A program made the translations under genes and the position numbers. A stretch of DNA of 64,000 nucleotides from Flavobacteriaceae bacterium UBA1903 (GTDB lineage Bacteria > Bacteroidota > Bacteroidia > Flavobacteriales > Flavobacteriaceae). This document shows positions 32,814-41,974 of the stretch, piece after piece (position 1 is the first letter of the stretch; every line of letters starts with the position of its first letter). The stretch lies in NCBI GenBank assembly GCA_002337605.1, contig DDGL01000016.1, forward strand, positions 96,973 through 160,972, given 5' to 3'. The notes under the pieces are model-generated. The model was not told where the DNA came from. It worked only from the letters and a program-made list of their open reading frames with translations, and did no database searches.

Positions 32814-33371
32814 ATGCTTACTGAAATCATAAAAAACCGCCGTGCTATCTATCCCGATGCATTTGCAAATCAATCAATTTCAAAAAACGAAGTGGAGCAA
32901 ATCCTCGAAGCGGCCAATTGGGCGCCTACACATAAACGTACAGAACCATGGCGCTTTAAAGTTTTTCATTCAGAAGAAGCCCGCGAAGCCTTGTCAAAAT
33001 TTTTAGGGGAAGCGTATGTAAAGTCTGTTGAAAAACCTTCAGATTTCAAGCAACATAAGATGGCGCAAAAAGCATTGCAATCAGGTTGTGTGATTGCAAT
33101 TTGTATGCAGCGTGACCCCGAAGGACGCATTCCTGAATGGGAAGAAATAGCTTCAGTTGCCATGGCCGTTCAAAACATGTGGCTTACAGCACATAGCCTT
33201 CAAATTGGTGCTTATTGGAGCTCTCCAGCGTTGCTACAATATTTTGGAGAACACGTAACACTTGAACAAGGTGAACGTTGTTTAGGTTTTTTTTATATGG
33301 GTACCTACCATGGGGAATTACCAGAAGGAACCCGTAAGTCTGCTATTTCAGAAAAAACGACCTGGATTTAA
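32814..33371 (+). CDS. Nitroreductase-family flavoprotein
   Basis: 185 residues. IIKNRRAIYPDAFANQSISKNEVEQILEAANWAPTHKRTEPWRFKVF holds the FMN-phosphate-binding R-R and the A-x-W-A-P-(S/T)-x-x-x-x-x-P-W-R motif of the compact NAD(P)H nitroreductases (YdjA type); GAYWSSPALL and CLGFFYMGTY complete the FMN site. A soluble homodimer that reduces nitroaromatics or quinones with NAD(P)H. First gene after the tRNA-Asp-associated segment. Confidence 0.9.
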   Translation: MLTEIIKNRRAIYPDAFANQSISKNEVEQILEAANWAPTHKRTEPWRFKVFHSEEAREALSKFLGEAYVKSVEKPSDFKQHKMAQKALQSGCVIAICMQRDPEGRIPEWEEIASVAMAVQNMWLTAHSLQIGAYWSSPALLQYFGEHVTLEQGERCLGFFYMGTYHGELPEGTRKSAISEKTTWI

Positions 33372-33423
33372 CTTTTTTTGATGACATTTTAAGAAGGTAT
33401 CGATGGTAGTGTAAACACCAACT

Positions 33424-34191
33424 ATGAAACCTTTTTTAATCGTAAATTGTGTCTTTATTCTACTCCTTTTTTCTTGTAATAAAGACGACAGTCAGCCAGA
33501 ACAACAAGATGAATTTGAAACATTTACTTCAAGTATTTGTGATAATGTGATAGGTCCCAAGGCACTTTACTGGGATTATGCACACAGCCTGCCGGTTCCC
33601 TTAACCGAAATCCCCAGTATTACTGAATTTGGAAGCCAATATATAAATAGTCAATATCCAGGGCTGGGTCTACAGTTGCCACCCAATTATACTGCAACAG
33701 ATGTAATAGTACCCCAAACACAAACGATTGGAGTAAATGTGTTGCGAGAAGATAGAAACGTACTCTGGCGTTATCTACCTACTTCTACATTTCAAGGACA
33801 GGTTGATGTAAATGCAATAATAGGTTTTGAAATAGATACAATGACTGATATCTTAGAGTTTAATGGTACTCCAGATGTGTTATGTACTACAACCCAACAA
33901 AGTATCGTTGGTGGTTTTTTTGAAGGTACTTTTGGTGCGCGCTTGGTCGAGTTTGGCAATTTCACTGCTTTAATTTGGGTTAATAACTTATATGATAGTT
34001 CACTGGACTTAACCTTTAGTTCTATTTCAGTTTCGCTGGCTCCAACTGCTGAATATGATGCTATTGTGTTTGATGTGTTTTTACCATTCAGTTTTCAGCT
34101 GTTGATTATTAAAGACGAAATAAGAGATTCGGACGCCGATGGGTTTCCAGACGATCAGGATAATTTCCCGTTTGATCCAAATAGGCATTAA
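33424..34191 (+). CDS. Lipoprotein with C-terminal Asp-rich (thrombospondin-3-like) repeat
   Basis: 255 residues. Signal with lipobox LLFSCNKDD. Middle part is beta-rich (VDVNAIIGFEIDTMTDILEF, FGARLVEFGNFTALIWVNNL) without a family I recognise. The last ~20 residues, RDSDADGFPDDQDNFPFDP, form a single Ca-binding repeat of the D-x-D-x-D-G-x-x-D-x-x-D type, common in Bacteroidota surface proteins. Probably outer-membrane anchored. Single gene. Confidence 0.75.
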   Translation: MKPFLIVNCVFILLLFSCNKDDSQPEQQDEFETFTSSICDNVIGPKALYWDYAHSLPVPLTEIPSITEFGSQYINSQYPGLGLQLPPNYTATDVIVPQTQTIGVNVLREDRNVLWRYLPTSTFQGQVDVNAIIGFEIDTMTDILEFNGTPDVLCTTTQQSIVGGFFEGTFGARLVEFGNFTALIWVNNLYDSSLDLTFSSISVSLAPTAEYDAIVFDVFLPFSFQLLIIKDEIRDSDADGFPDDQDNFPFDPNRH

Positions 34192-34271
34192 AACTGGGTA
34201 GTTACCATTTTTATTGATCAACTTTTTATAAGAGATTGTAAGTGGTTGAAGCTTTGGTGTCTTTCAAAATT

Positions 34272-34775
34272 CTAAGAAACAACCATTTCCCAGCTCACGT
34301 AAACTTTATAAATAAAGATTCCCAAATAGACTAAGGTCGCAAAAACCTTAATAAAGGTCGAGGCCAGAAATCCAATAAAAGAACCAAAAGCGGCTTTAAT
34401 AGCAGCTTTACCTTCAGTTTGATTGAAAATAAGCTCTCCCAATAGGGCTCCAACGAACGGTCCAATTAATATTCCAAAAGGGATGGGAGCAAAAATTCCT
34501 ACCACGAGGCCTATGGTTGTTCCCCAGGCACCCGCTTTACTACCGCCAAATCTTTTGGTTCCCATAGCAGGGATAATGTAATCTAAAATGTAAAGCGTTA
34601 TGGCAACTACACCCGTAATAATAATAAATGGCCAATCAAAAGGAAGGGACGGGGCTAGATATAGGCAAACTAACCCTAACCAACTTATAGGCACACCCGG
34701 AATAACAGGCAATACAGCACCTGCAATCCCTACAAGTATAAAAACGAACCCAGCAACCAGGAAAAGAATATCCAT
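34272..34775 (-). CDS. DUF456 family membrane protein
   Basis: 167 residues and about five hydrophobic segments with many glycines: VGIAGAVLPVIPGVPISWLGL, GIFAPIPFGILIGPFVGALLGE, AAIKAAFGSFIGFLASTFIK. The P-x-x-P-G-x-P and G-P-x-x-G-A-x-x-G-E patterns are those of DUF456, glycine-zipper-like inner-membrane proteins with no known function. Monocistronic. Confidence 0.88.
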   Translation of the reverse strand: MDILFLVAGFVFILVGIAGAVLPVIPGVPISWLGLVCLYLAPSLPFDWPFIIITGVVAITLYILDYIIPAMGTKRFGGSKAGAWGTTIGLVVGIFAPIPFGILIGPFVGALLGELIFNQTEGKAAIKAAFGSFIGFLASTFIKVFATLVYLGIFIYKVYVSWEMVVS

Positions 34776-34821
34776 ACAGCTACGTTAGTACTTGAAATTA
34801 AAGTATTGTTACAATCTTTAT

Positions 34822-34854
34822 AACTAAAAAATTAGTTTAACTAAAAATTTAGTT
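34822..34854. promoter_or_regulatory. Two tandem 16-bp palindromes, likely operators
   Basis: AACTAAAAAATTAGTT (34822-34837) and AACTAAAAATTTAGTT (34839-34854), both with AACTAA/TTAGTT arms, separated by one base (17-bp period). They lie in the divergent 186-nt gap between the DUF456 gene and the alpha/beta-hydrolase operon, about 110 nt before the hydrolase ATG. AT-rich sequence makes such palindromes less rare, but two with the same arms suggests a dimeric repressor site such as a MarR/PadR-type regulator. Confidence 0.55.
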
Positions 34855-34961
34855 GTAAGTTTGATTTCATAAGTGAGCAAAAAGTGCCCCGAGGGAATTA
34901 TCCCATAACTTGTTTCGGGATTGAAATGCTTACGTGAGCTAAATACATTAGTGCCTTTTCT

Positions 34962-36470
34962 ATGAAGTTTAAAATTATCATCTGTATCATTGGTTTGACC
35001 TTGTTCACACTGGGAATAAAGGCACAAACATATATTGGTGAAGTTTTATTTGGCACGACATATCAGTATGCGAAGCTTTCCATTACAGATTCGCTTACCA
35101 CGTTTAGTTTGCCATATATAGACAAGGACAAGAAGTATATAATTTCAGAACAGATAAAAACAGCACCTGATTGGAAGGTGATGCGGGATTTTGAAGTCTG
35201 GGATTTCAAGACTACATTTTCAAAAAATATAATTAAGGGAGCTCTTTTACTAAACGGGACTTCTCAACCCGTTCTTTTTTACGAGCAACAACATGCGTTG
35301 CCGGAACAGTCATTGGCTGCCTATGAAGGTGTTTTTAAAGACGAAAAGGGCAATAAGGCCATAGTATATGCAGGAAACGGATACCTGCACCTTATGTCTC
35401 CGTTTTCAGAACGAACCATGTCCTTAAAACCAGTTGAAAACAATATGTTCTGGAGTGTGTCTGGTGAGACTTCGGTTTTTAAAAACCTTAAAAACAATAG
35501 TTTCCATACTTTACTGATACAAAACCGATTCCATACTGAAATTGAATTAACAAAGATACCGCCAACAGTCATAGAAGATGCCTGGATTCCCGTTGGAGAA
35601 GACACGATTTATGCAAAATTATTTATCCCGCCTACAGGAAAAAAAGCGCCAGCTTGTCTGGTTTTACCAGGAGGTGGCCCGACAGGAATGGCTAATTATG
35701 AATACGAAGCCCGCTTTTTTGCTGCCCAAGGAATGGTGAGTTTGGTTTTTGATAAATCTGGGAATGGCAAATCAAAAGGCCCCGGGAATTTTAACCTACA
35801 GACTTTTGAAGAAAAAACCGATCAATACCTGCAGCTTTTCTCTTATTTGCAGCAACACCCCAAAGTTGATCCCACCAAAGTAGGAGTGCACGGCCCAAGT
35901 GAGGGAGGCCGGTTGGCGTTAATGATGGCAATAGACGAACCCTCAGTTGCTTTTGTAAACGCAACGGCAGCTCCCATTATGAATATGAGAGAAGGTCAGC
36001 TATACGCCATACAGCACCATGTGAGGAAACGGGGTATTGTTGAAACAGACAATGTGAGCATTACAAGCCTTTGGAACGAATATTATCAAGGTATTATAGA
36101 CGGTAGCATACTTCCTGAAACTATTAAAAAGGCAAATAGGTTTCGTGAAACATATGAACGTCTTTTTCTGCCACCAGATTATTTAGAAATCCCGGGATCT
36201 CCCAGCAAAAGTGATCTGTTAAATGACAGGGTAGCAAAAGAAGCCGGGAAAATTAAATGCCCTGTATTCCTGCAATATGGAGAGAACGATGAGCGGGTAG
36301 CGGCACAAAAAAGCATTCAGAATTTCTTTACCTATGCTTCAAAAGAACTACCTGTTTCGGTAAAACTATACCCCAGAGCAAACCATTCTTTTATGACACC
36401 CGAATATGAAATTTCTCATGGGTATACAGGTGATAAATTACAGTGGCTTAAAAAAATTGGAATATTATAA
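34962..36470 (+). CDS. Exported alpha/beta hydrolase
   Basis: 502 residues; signal peptide MKFKIIICIIGLTLFTLGIKAQ. Residues ~25-200 form a beta-rich N-terminal part (with EGVFKDEKGNKAIVYAGNGYLHL, as in other exported Bacteroidota hydrolases). The hydrolase fold follows: oxyanion segment LPGGGPTG, GNGKSKGPGNF, nucleophile Ser in GVHGPSEGGRLA, then the Asp in GENDERV and the His in ANHSF. Probably an esterase or peptidase in the periplasm; substrate unknown. First gene of a group with two small NTF2-like proteins. Confidence 0.85.
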   Translation: MKFKIIICIIGLTLFTLGIKAQTYIGEVLFGTTYQYAKLSITDSLTTFSLPYIDKDKKYIISEQIKTAPDWKVMRDFEVWDFKTTFSKNIIKGALLLNGTSQPVLFYEQQHALPEQSLAAYEGVFKDEKGNKAIVYAGNGYLHLMSPFSERTMSLKPVENNMFWSVSGETSVFKNLKNNSFHTLLIQNRFHTEIELTKIPPTVIEDAWIPVGEDTIYAKLFIPPTGKKAPACLVLPGGGPTGMANYEYEARFFAAQGMVSLVFDKSGNGKSKGPGNFNLQTFEEKTDQYLQLFSYLQQHPKVDPTKVGVHGPSEGGRLALMMAIDEPSVAFVNATAAPIMNMREGQLYAIQHHVRKRGIVETDNVSITSLWNEYYQGIIDGSILPETIKKANRFRETYERLFLPPDYLEIPGSPSKSDLLNDRVAKEAGKIKCPVFLQYGENDERVAAQKSIQNFFTYASKELPVSVKLYPRANHSFMTPEYEISHGYTGDKLQWLKKIGIL

Positions 36471-36481
36471 ATTGAAATGAT

Positions 36482-36940
36482 ATGAAAAAATTAGCTTTTA
36501 TAATCCTGCTCCTTATTACAAAAACAGTTGGCTTTTCACAGGTGTCTCTGGAAGAAAAAAAGGTAGTGCGGGCTTGCTTAAACTATCTGGAAGGTTTTTA
36601 TGAAGGAGATACAGCGAAGTTAGAACAAAGTTTACAACCTAATTTGTACAAATTCGGGTTTATGAAAAACAGGGATGATAAGGATTACCGACAGGTGCCA
36701 AATATGACGTATGAAGCTGCGTTAGACTTTGCGAAAAATGTAAAAGAAAAAAAGAATTTTGCGAAAGCTGATGCCCCGAAAATTGTTGAGGTTTTAGACA
36801 TAGCAAACACAATTGCAGCTGCAAAAGTTACTGCCTGGTGGGGAATCGATTATGTACTGCTATCAAAAAAAGACACCGTTTGGATGATAGAACAAGTACT
36901 CTGGGAAGGGCCTTTACAGAAAAACCATATAACACAGTGA
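36482..36940 (+). CDS. NTF2-like protein (Lumazine_bd-like), exported
   Basis: 152 residues, signal peptide (LAFIILLLITKTVGFSQ), then VVRACLNYLEGFYEGDTAKLEQSLQPNLYKFGF and KVTAWWGIDYVLLSKKDTVWMIEQVLW, the pattern of the periplasmic nuclear-transport-factor-2/lumazine-binding-like fold. No catalytic residues are evident. It lies 11 nt after the hydrolase and 2 nt before the next NTF2-like gene. Confidence 0.8.
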   Translation: MKKLAFIILLLITKTVGFSQVSLEEKKVVRACLNYLEGFYEGDTAKLEQSLQPNLYKFGFMKNRDDKDYRQVPNMTYEAALDFAKNVKEKKNFAKADAPKIVEVLDIANTIAAAKVTAWWGIDYVLLSKKDTVWMIEQVLWEGPLQKNHITQ

Positions 36941-36942
36941 CA

Positions 36943-37362
36943 ATGAAATATACTATTTTAATTCTTATCTGTTTGTTTTCAATATCAGTTTCGGCACAGA
37001 CAATCGCGGAAGAAATACTTCAGCAAAACCGAAACATGGAACAAGCGTATAACGATGGCAATCTTGTCGAAATAGCGAACTATTACACAAAAGAAGCAGT
37101 CATTGTAGGGCCTGGCACCGAAGTCATAGGAAATAAAGCGATCGTGGCGTATTGGAAGAGCCTGGAAGGCAAAAACGTAAAATGGGAACTGGAAAATGTT
37201 GAAATCACCACCTATAGGGACGTGGTCATACAAAGAGGTATATCACACCTGCACTATTATTATGAGGATACCATAGTACAATCAGATGTTCGCTTTACCC
37301 TTGTCTGGATACAGGAAAACAACCAATGGAAAATTAGTATAGATCATTATTCACCGTTATAA
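36943..37362 (+). CDS. SnoaL/DUF4440-type NTF2-like protein, exported
   Basis: 139 residues from ATG 36943 (MKYTILILICLFSISVSAQ signal peptide). EEILQQNRNMEQAYNDGNLVEIANYYTKEAVIVGPG ... VRFTLVWIQENNQWKISIDHYSP matches DUF4440/SnoaL-like small domains, with the typical final 'W-x-I-x-x-x-x-x-S'. An earlier in-frame start exists inside the preceding gene but would lose the signal peptide. Third member of the hydrolase operon. Confidence 0.82.
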   Translation: MKYTILILICLFSISVSAQTIAEEILQQNRNMEQAYNDGNLVEIANYYTKEAVIVGPGTEVIGNKAIVAYWKSLEGKNVKWELENVEITTYRDVVIQRGISHLHYYYEDTIVQSDVRFTLVWIQENNQWKISIDHYSPL

Positions 37363-37450
37363 TTATGAAATGCTTGTTATGTATAGTAAACTCACTGAAG
37401 ATGTATAATGTAAGCATTCCATTTTCCACTTTATCAAATATTTTATACAG

Positions 37451-37816
37451 ATGAAACAACTCACAAAAGCAGAAGAAGACATTATGCAGGTCCTTTGGGA
37501 TTTGGGCGAAGGCAACGTAGCCGCCATTATAGACGAGCTACCCGAACCAAAACCCGCTTACAACACAGTGAGTACTATTGTACGTATTCTGGAAAGTAAG
37601 GAATTTGTAGACTACCGCAAGGAGGGTCGGGGCCATATTTACTTTCCAAAAGTGAAAAAGCCCGAGTACAGCAACCAATCTATTAACAAGCTGGTAGATG
37701 GGTATTTTCAAGGCTCTTTTAAGAGCATGGTTTCGTTTTTTATGAAGAAGAACGACATTAGTATTCAGGAGATGGAGAGTGTTTTAAATGAAATCAATAA
37801 AAAAGAGAACTCATGA
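37451..37816 (+). CDS. BlaI/MecI/CopY-family repressor
   Basis: 121 residues: KQLTKAEEDIMQVLWDLGEGNVAAIIDELPEPKPAYNTVSTIVRILESKEFVDYRKEGRGHIYFPKVKKPEY, a Penicillinase_R winged helix with recognition helix YNTVSTIVRIL, and a C-terminal dimerisation helix region. Partner M56 protein gene follows with a 4-nt overlap. By analogy with BlaI, the repressor would be inactivated on a signal transmitted by that membrane protein. I see no clear TACAnnTGTA operator in front of this copy, unlike the second pair at 58.9 kb. Confidence 0.93.
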   Translation: MKQLTKAEEDIMQVLWDLGEGNVAAIIDELPEPKPAYNTVSTIVRILESKEFVDYRKEGRGHIYFPKVKKPEYSNQSINKLVDGYFQGSFKSMVSFFMKKNDISIQEMESVLNEINKKENS

Positions 37817-39264
37817 TACATTATATTTTACAGGTTATTTTGTTTCAGTTACTATTTTTAGTAGTGTACGATGTGTTTTTGAAAAAAGAAACGTTTTTTA
37901 GCTACAACCGTATCTATTTAGTATGCACAACTGTGGTGAGTTTTGTGATTCCGTTTATACACATTGAAGCCCTACAGCAAAGCATTCCACAGGAATACAG
38001 AGTGCAACTCCCTGCTGTGATACTAGAGAATGCTTCTGAAACTACTACAAATACTTCCGTTTTATTAAACGAAGTAGTACTAACACAGCAAACCGCATCA
38101 TGGACCAGTATTGCCTTGGGGATTTACCTTTTAGGACTCGTAATTTCCTTTGTGTTTTTTGCAGTAAAACTTCGGAAATTATTTGTGGTAAGGAAAAACG
38201 CAACCCTTCAAAAATGTGATACGTACAAGATCGCAATAATTCCGGATTCTGATGTTGCCTTCACATTTTTAAATACGATCTTTTTAGGAGACCAGCTCAC
38301 CGAACCACAAAAAGAAAATATTCTGCAACACGAATTGGTACACGTACAGCAACACCATAGTCTGGATTTGTTGTTTTTTGAAGTATTACGCATACTATGC
38401 TGGTTTAACCCAATGGTATATCTGTATCAGAATAAAATACAGGCATTGCACGAGTATACGGCAGACCGTTTGGTAGCTTCAAAAGATAAAGCAGGCTATT
38501 ATCAAAATTTACTCTCAGAAGTATTTGGCACCACAAAAATTTCATTTATCAATACATTTTATAAATCATCAATCCTTAAAAATCGAATCGTTATGTTACA
38601 AAAATCAAATTCAAAGAAAATCGTTCAGTTAAAGTATTTACTGCTAATTCCAGCCGTTTGTGCGATGTTGTTGTATACCTCTTGCTCGGAGGATAACAAT
38701 GTTCAGGAAAGTACCCTTTCTACAAAAATTGCAGATCTTTCAGCAGAGATCTCAAGCAAAGGGGAGCTCACACAAGAAGAGAAAGGTGCATTGGCAGAAT
38801 TAATTTACAATCATTATCCCGACGGTGTTGGAGGAATCACCGGGGAAAAAGGAGAAATTCATCTTGATAAAGACCGTAACCATTTTAAAAATGAATATGA
38901 TAATGATAGTGAAGTGCCATTTGCTGTTATAGAAAAAGTCCCAACCTACCCGGGATGTTTTGGAACCAATGAAGAAATGAAAGCTTGTATGTCCAAACAA
39001 ATACAACAATTTGTTGGTGAAAATTTTAATACAAAATTAGCGAACCAAGTAAATTTAAGTGGTCGCCAGCGTATTTCCGTCCAATTTAAAATTGATAATA
39101 CTGGTAACGTCGTAAATGTTAGGGCCAGAGCAGCGCACCCAAGCCTAGAAGAAGAAGCTGTAAGGGTGGTTTCAGCATTACCGGCAATGCTTCCAGGAGA
39201 ACAAGAAGGTAAAAAAGTTGGAGTGATCTATGCCCTCCCCATTATTTTTGAAATAAATGAATAG
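37813..39264 (+). CDS. BlaR1-type M56 metallopeptidase with TonB-like C-terminal domain
   Basis: 483 residues. Helices at ~3-20 and ~33-50, then ~97-118; zinc site HELVH at 173-177 with the downstream glutamate in HEYTADRLV. A further helix near 275-292 (YLLLIPAVCAMLLYTSCS) leads to a periplasmic part whose last ~70 residues (GRQRISVQFKIDNTGNVVNVRARAAHPSLEEEAVRVVSALP) are a TonB C-terminal domain. There is no penicillin-binding sensor, so it is not a beta-lactam receptor in the classical sense. Overlaps BlaI upstream and the TPR gene downstream (8 nt). Confidence 0.92.
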   Translation: MIHYILQVILFQLLFLVVYDVFLKKETFFSYNRIYLVCTTVVSFVIPFIHIEALQQSIPQEYRVQLPAVILENASETTTNTSVLLNEVVLTQQTASWTSIALGIYLLGLVISFVFFAVKLRKLFVVRKNATLQKCDTYKIAIIPDSDVAFTFLNTIFLGDQLTEPQKENILQHELVHVQQHHSLDLLFFEVLRILCWFNPMVYLYQNKIQALHEYTADRLVASKDKAGYYQNLLSEVFGTTKISFINTFYKSSILKNRIVMLQKSNSKKIVQLKYLLLIPAVCAMLLYTSCSEDNNVQESTLSTKIADLSAEISSKGELTQEEKGALAELIYNHYPDGVGGITGEKGEIHLDKDRNHFKNEYDNDSEVPFAVIEKVPTYPGCFGTNEEMKACMSKQIQQFVGENFNTKLANQVNLSGRQRISVQFKIDNTGNVVNVRARAAHPSLEEEAVRVVSALPAMLPGEQEGKKVGVIYALPIIFEINE

Positions 39265-40393
39265 AGTTTCAATACTCATACTAATACTGTTTACAGCCTT
39301 AATAGCCGATGCTCAAAACGCATCGGCTATACGAGTTGGGGACAGTTTATACGCCTTAGGAGACTACAGCAATGCCATCCAGGCATATGAACAAACAGAA
39401 CGTTCCGAAGATAAAATTGCGCGCTCCTACAATGCGATAGGAAATACTACAAAAGCTTTAGAATACTATGAAAAAGCACTTTTAAGACAAGAAGCCAACC
39501 CATTAACGCAATATAACTACGGAAAACTATTGCTTAAAGCTACACAGTACGAAAAAGCAGATAGCATTTTTCAGGTACTTACCAACACAAGTCCAAAAAA
39601 CCCAGAGTTTGCCTATCAGCTAGGACTCGTGAAAGAAAAACGGAATGATTCCACAGCGCACTCTACCTTTCTCTACACCTACTTACTGGATAAAAACCAT
39701 CAAAATGCATTGTATAAGCTTGCCAAATATGCAGCAGAAGACCATAATTTTGATAGAGCCGAAGCGCTTATTAAAGAGGGTTTGACGGCAGATCCCAATA
39801 GCACTCGTTTTCTACAATTAAAAGCTGTGGTGGCATATGTTCAAAAGGAATATCATCTGGCTGCCTCAACATATGAAACACTTTTAAAATTCCATCAAAA
39901 CAATGTACAGCTACACGAAAATCTGGCAGTAAGTTACAACCAAACCAATCGTTTTGAGGAAGCAATAGAACAATACACCATCCTCATAAACGAATACGAC
40001 GATAAAAATCCCTCTTGGCATTTCAGTATTGCAAAAAACTTTGAAGCGTTACGATATCTTGACAAAGCACAACATCATTTTGAAATAGCTATCCTGCTGC
40101 AGGACCTGCCTTTGGATGAATCCTATTTTGCTTTGGCATCAGTTTTTAAGAAACAACAAGCGTATAAAAAACAATTTGAGGCGTTACAAAAAGCAGTTGT
40201 AGAAAACCCCGAAAATCAGGCAGCATTATATTTTCTTGCTACGGCAGCCGATAATTATTTTGAGGACGACGCTAGTGTAATTCCTTATTATGAAACCTAC
40301 TTAGCTACGTTTGGAGCCAATGGAAAGTTCTCCGAGTTTACCAAACAACGTATTAAAGATATAAAGACCGATATTCATTTTAATAAAAACTAG
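39257..40393 (+). CDS. Exported tetratricopeptide-repeat protein
   Basis: 378 residues. Signal peptide (VSILILILFTALIADAQ) followed by about nine TPR units, e.g. DSLYALGDYSNAIQAYEQTE, AYNAIGNTTKALEYYEKAL, NLAVSYNQTNRFEEAIEQYTILI. A periplasmic or outer-membrane scaffold for protein contacts. Its start lies within the last codons of the M56 gene, so BlaI, M56 and TPR proteins are one unit; this trio recurs in flavobacteria as far as I recall. Confidence 0.88.
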   Translation: MNRVSILILILFTALIADAQNASAIRVGDSLYALGDYSNAIQAYEQTERSEDKIARSYNAIGNTTKALEYYEKALLRQEANPLTQYNYGKLLLKATQYEKADSIFQVLTNTSPKNPEFAYQLGLVKEKRNDSTAHSTFLYTYLLDKNHQNALYKLAKYAAEDHNFDRAEALIKEGLTADPNSTRFLQLKAVVAYVQKEYHLAASTYETLLKFHQNNVQLHENLAVSYNQTNRFEEAIEQYTILINEYDDKNPSWHFSIAKNFEALRYLDKAQHHFEIAILLQDLPLDESYFALASVFKKQQAYKKQFEALQKAVVENPENQAALYFLATAADNYFEDDASVIPYYETYLATFGANGKFSEFTKQRIKDIKTDIHFNKN

Positions 40394-40516
40394 CAACATT
40401 GTCTGGTTGAGTGCAATTAAAACCTTCGTAAACTATATAAAACTGCAGCAACCTTCCCTAAATTTTAAATCAGCAATCCCTCAAAAATTTGTACTTTCGG
40501 TGTGTAGTTGCACTAT

Positions 40517-40999
40517 ATGAAGCTTTTCGCATACCTTTTACTTGTATTGGGCTGTACTTCTTGTCAGTTTTTTGAGACGGAAAAAATTTCGTCAGAGACT
40601 TTTTATGAAGCAGAAATAAAAACAATAGACTGGAAAAATGTGGATCGCTATCCGGCATTTGTCACCTGCGACACCTTTTCAGAAAAAGATCAACAAAAAA
40701 GCTGTTTTGAGGGGGAGCTAGCGTACCAGCTACAGCAAAGTATGACGGCCCAGGGGGTAAGGTCTCTTCAGGATCTAAACGATACCATTGTATTGTCGTT
40801 CGCAATTTCTGAAAAAGCACAGATTTCTATCCTTCAAATGCAAATAGATAGTTTGTTGCAACAAGAATTTCCACATTTAAAAGACAGTTTAAAATACTCT
40901 ATAGACGCCTTGCAACTGGTTGCTCCGGCGTACAAAAGAGGGATTCCTGTAAAAACACAATTTACATTACCCATTGTGGTGATTACTGAAGAATTATAG
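40517..40999 (+). CDS. Small lipoprotein, unknown function
   Basis: 160 residues from ATG 40517 (MKLFAYLLLVLGCTSC; either Cys could be lipidated). An upstream TTG in frame is ignored. The mature part has four Cys in total, with CDTFSEKDQQKSCFEGELAYQLQQSM, and resembles the conserved small envelope proteins of flavobacteria with no named domain. Its 3' end overlaps the convergent outer-membrane protein gene by 6 nt. Confidence 0.65.
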   Translation: MKLFAYLLLVLGCTSCQFFETEKISSETFYEAEIKTIDWKNVDRYPAFVTCDTFSEKDQQKSCFEGELAYQLQQSMTAQGVRSLQDLNDTIVLSFAISEKAQISILQMQIDSLLQQEFPHLKDSLKYSIDALQLVAPAYKRGIPVKTQFTLPIVVITEEL

Positions 41000-41872
41000 G
41001 GTGAACTTATACCCCAAAGAAAAATCCACAGGAAATTCGTTATTACTATCCAGTCCTAATCCTATAATATCGTTATAATTGAAAAACAGATAGCCGTTTC
41101 CAACTTTATAATCTGCTCCCAGTCCAAAGACCCCGTGTGCCGTAAAATCGCCTCCCGAACTAGACTCCAAAACAACCGAACCGTCTGGCTGAATCACAGG
41201 AAAATCGTCACGACTGGAGTAAGTATAACTAACAAACTTGGTATTTAGAAAGATATCTAGCGTTTCAGTCTTTACAAATTTTAGGCGGTAATTTAAGGAA
41301 GCTTGAAATGCATTGTATTGAAAGTCGTCATTACCAAACGTTTGCTTTAAGCGCATTACAACTGAGTGTCTTTTTAATTTTACTTCGTCAATTAGCTCGA
41401 GATCAACACCGGCTGTGGGAAGCAGGGAGTTGCTGGGATTTTGTGTAAAAATAGCGTTGCTCACTCCTGCAAAAACCCCCAATCTTACGCCTAGTTTTAT
41501 AGCAGGCTTTTCGTTAGAAAAGTTAGGGTCTACTTGCTTATTATAAGTGTTTGTATACGTGCGAAGGCTAGGCAAAGTTAGGTTTACCTTATTAGTGTTT
41601 ACGGGGTTGTCTGCCGTAAGTAATTGTAAAGCTTCTTTAAATTCTTCCTGATATGTGCCGTTGGTTTTTGTGTTTTTTAATTCGGTGATGGCGTTTCCTT
41701 TCTTCGCAAAATACCGGTAGTCGCCATCTATTGTATTCCATAATAGGGAAATAGTGCCGTCTACCTCAGTTTTTAATGTGTAAGACTGGCCATCAACTGT
41801 ATAGGTTTCCTGAGCAAAAACCTGAAGTTGAGCAAGGACTAGAAAACTTAAAATGAGGAGTATGCGTTTCAT
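40994..41872 (-). CDS. Exported protein, probable outer-membrane beta-barrel
   Basis: 292 residues with signal peptide (ILLILSFLVLAQLQVFAQ). N-terminal ~90 residues (TYTVDGQSYTLKTEVDGTISLLWN) precede alternating strands typical of an OMP barrel (IKLGVRLGVFAGVSNAIF, HSVVMRLKQTFGNDDFQYNAFQASLNYRLKF, VDFSLGYKFTL with aromatic C-terminal region). No family name can be given. Transcribed alone toward the small lipoprotein gene. Confidence 0.7.
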   Translation of the reverse strand: MKRILLILSFLVLAQLQVFAQETYTVDGQSYTLKTEVDGTISLLWNTIDGDYRYFAKKGNAITELKNTKTNGTYQEEFKEALQLLTADNPVNTNKVNLTLPSLRTYTNTYNKQVDPNFSNEKPAIKLGVRLGVFAGVSNAIFTQNPSNSLLPTAGVDLELIDEVKLKRHSVVMRLKQTFGNDDFQYNAFQASLNYRLKFVKTETLDIFLNTKFVSYTYSSRDDFPVIQPDGSVVLESSSGGDFTAHGVFGLGADYKVGNGYLFFNYNDIIGLGLDSNNEFPVDFSLGYKFTL

Positions 41873-41974
41873 AGTAGGTAGATTTTGGTACGGTTAAAGG
41901 TAGAAAAAAATATGAACTAGCGTAAAAGTTGAAGTGTTTATGTGAGGTGGTATTCTATAGGAACGGACAGCATT

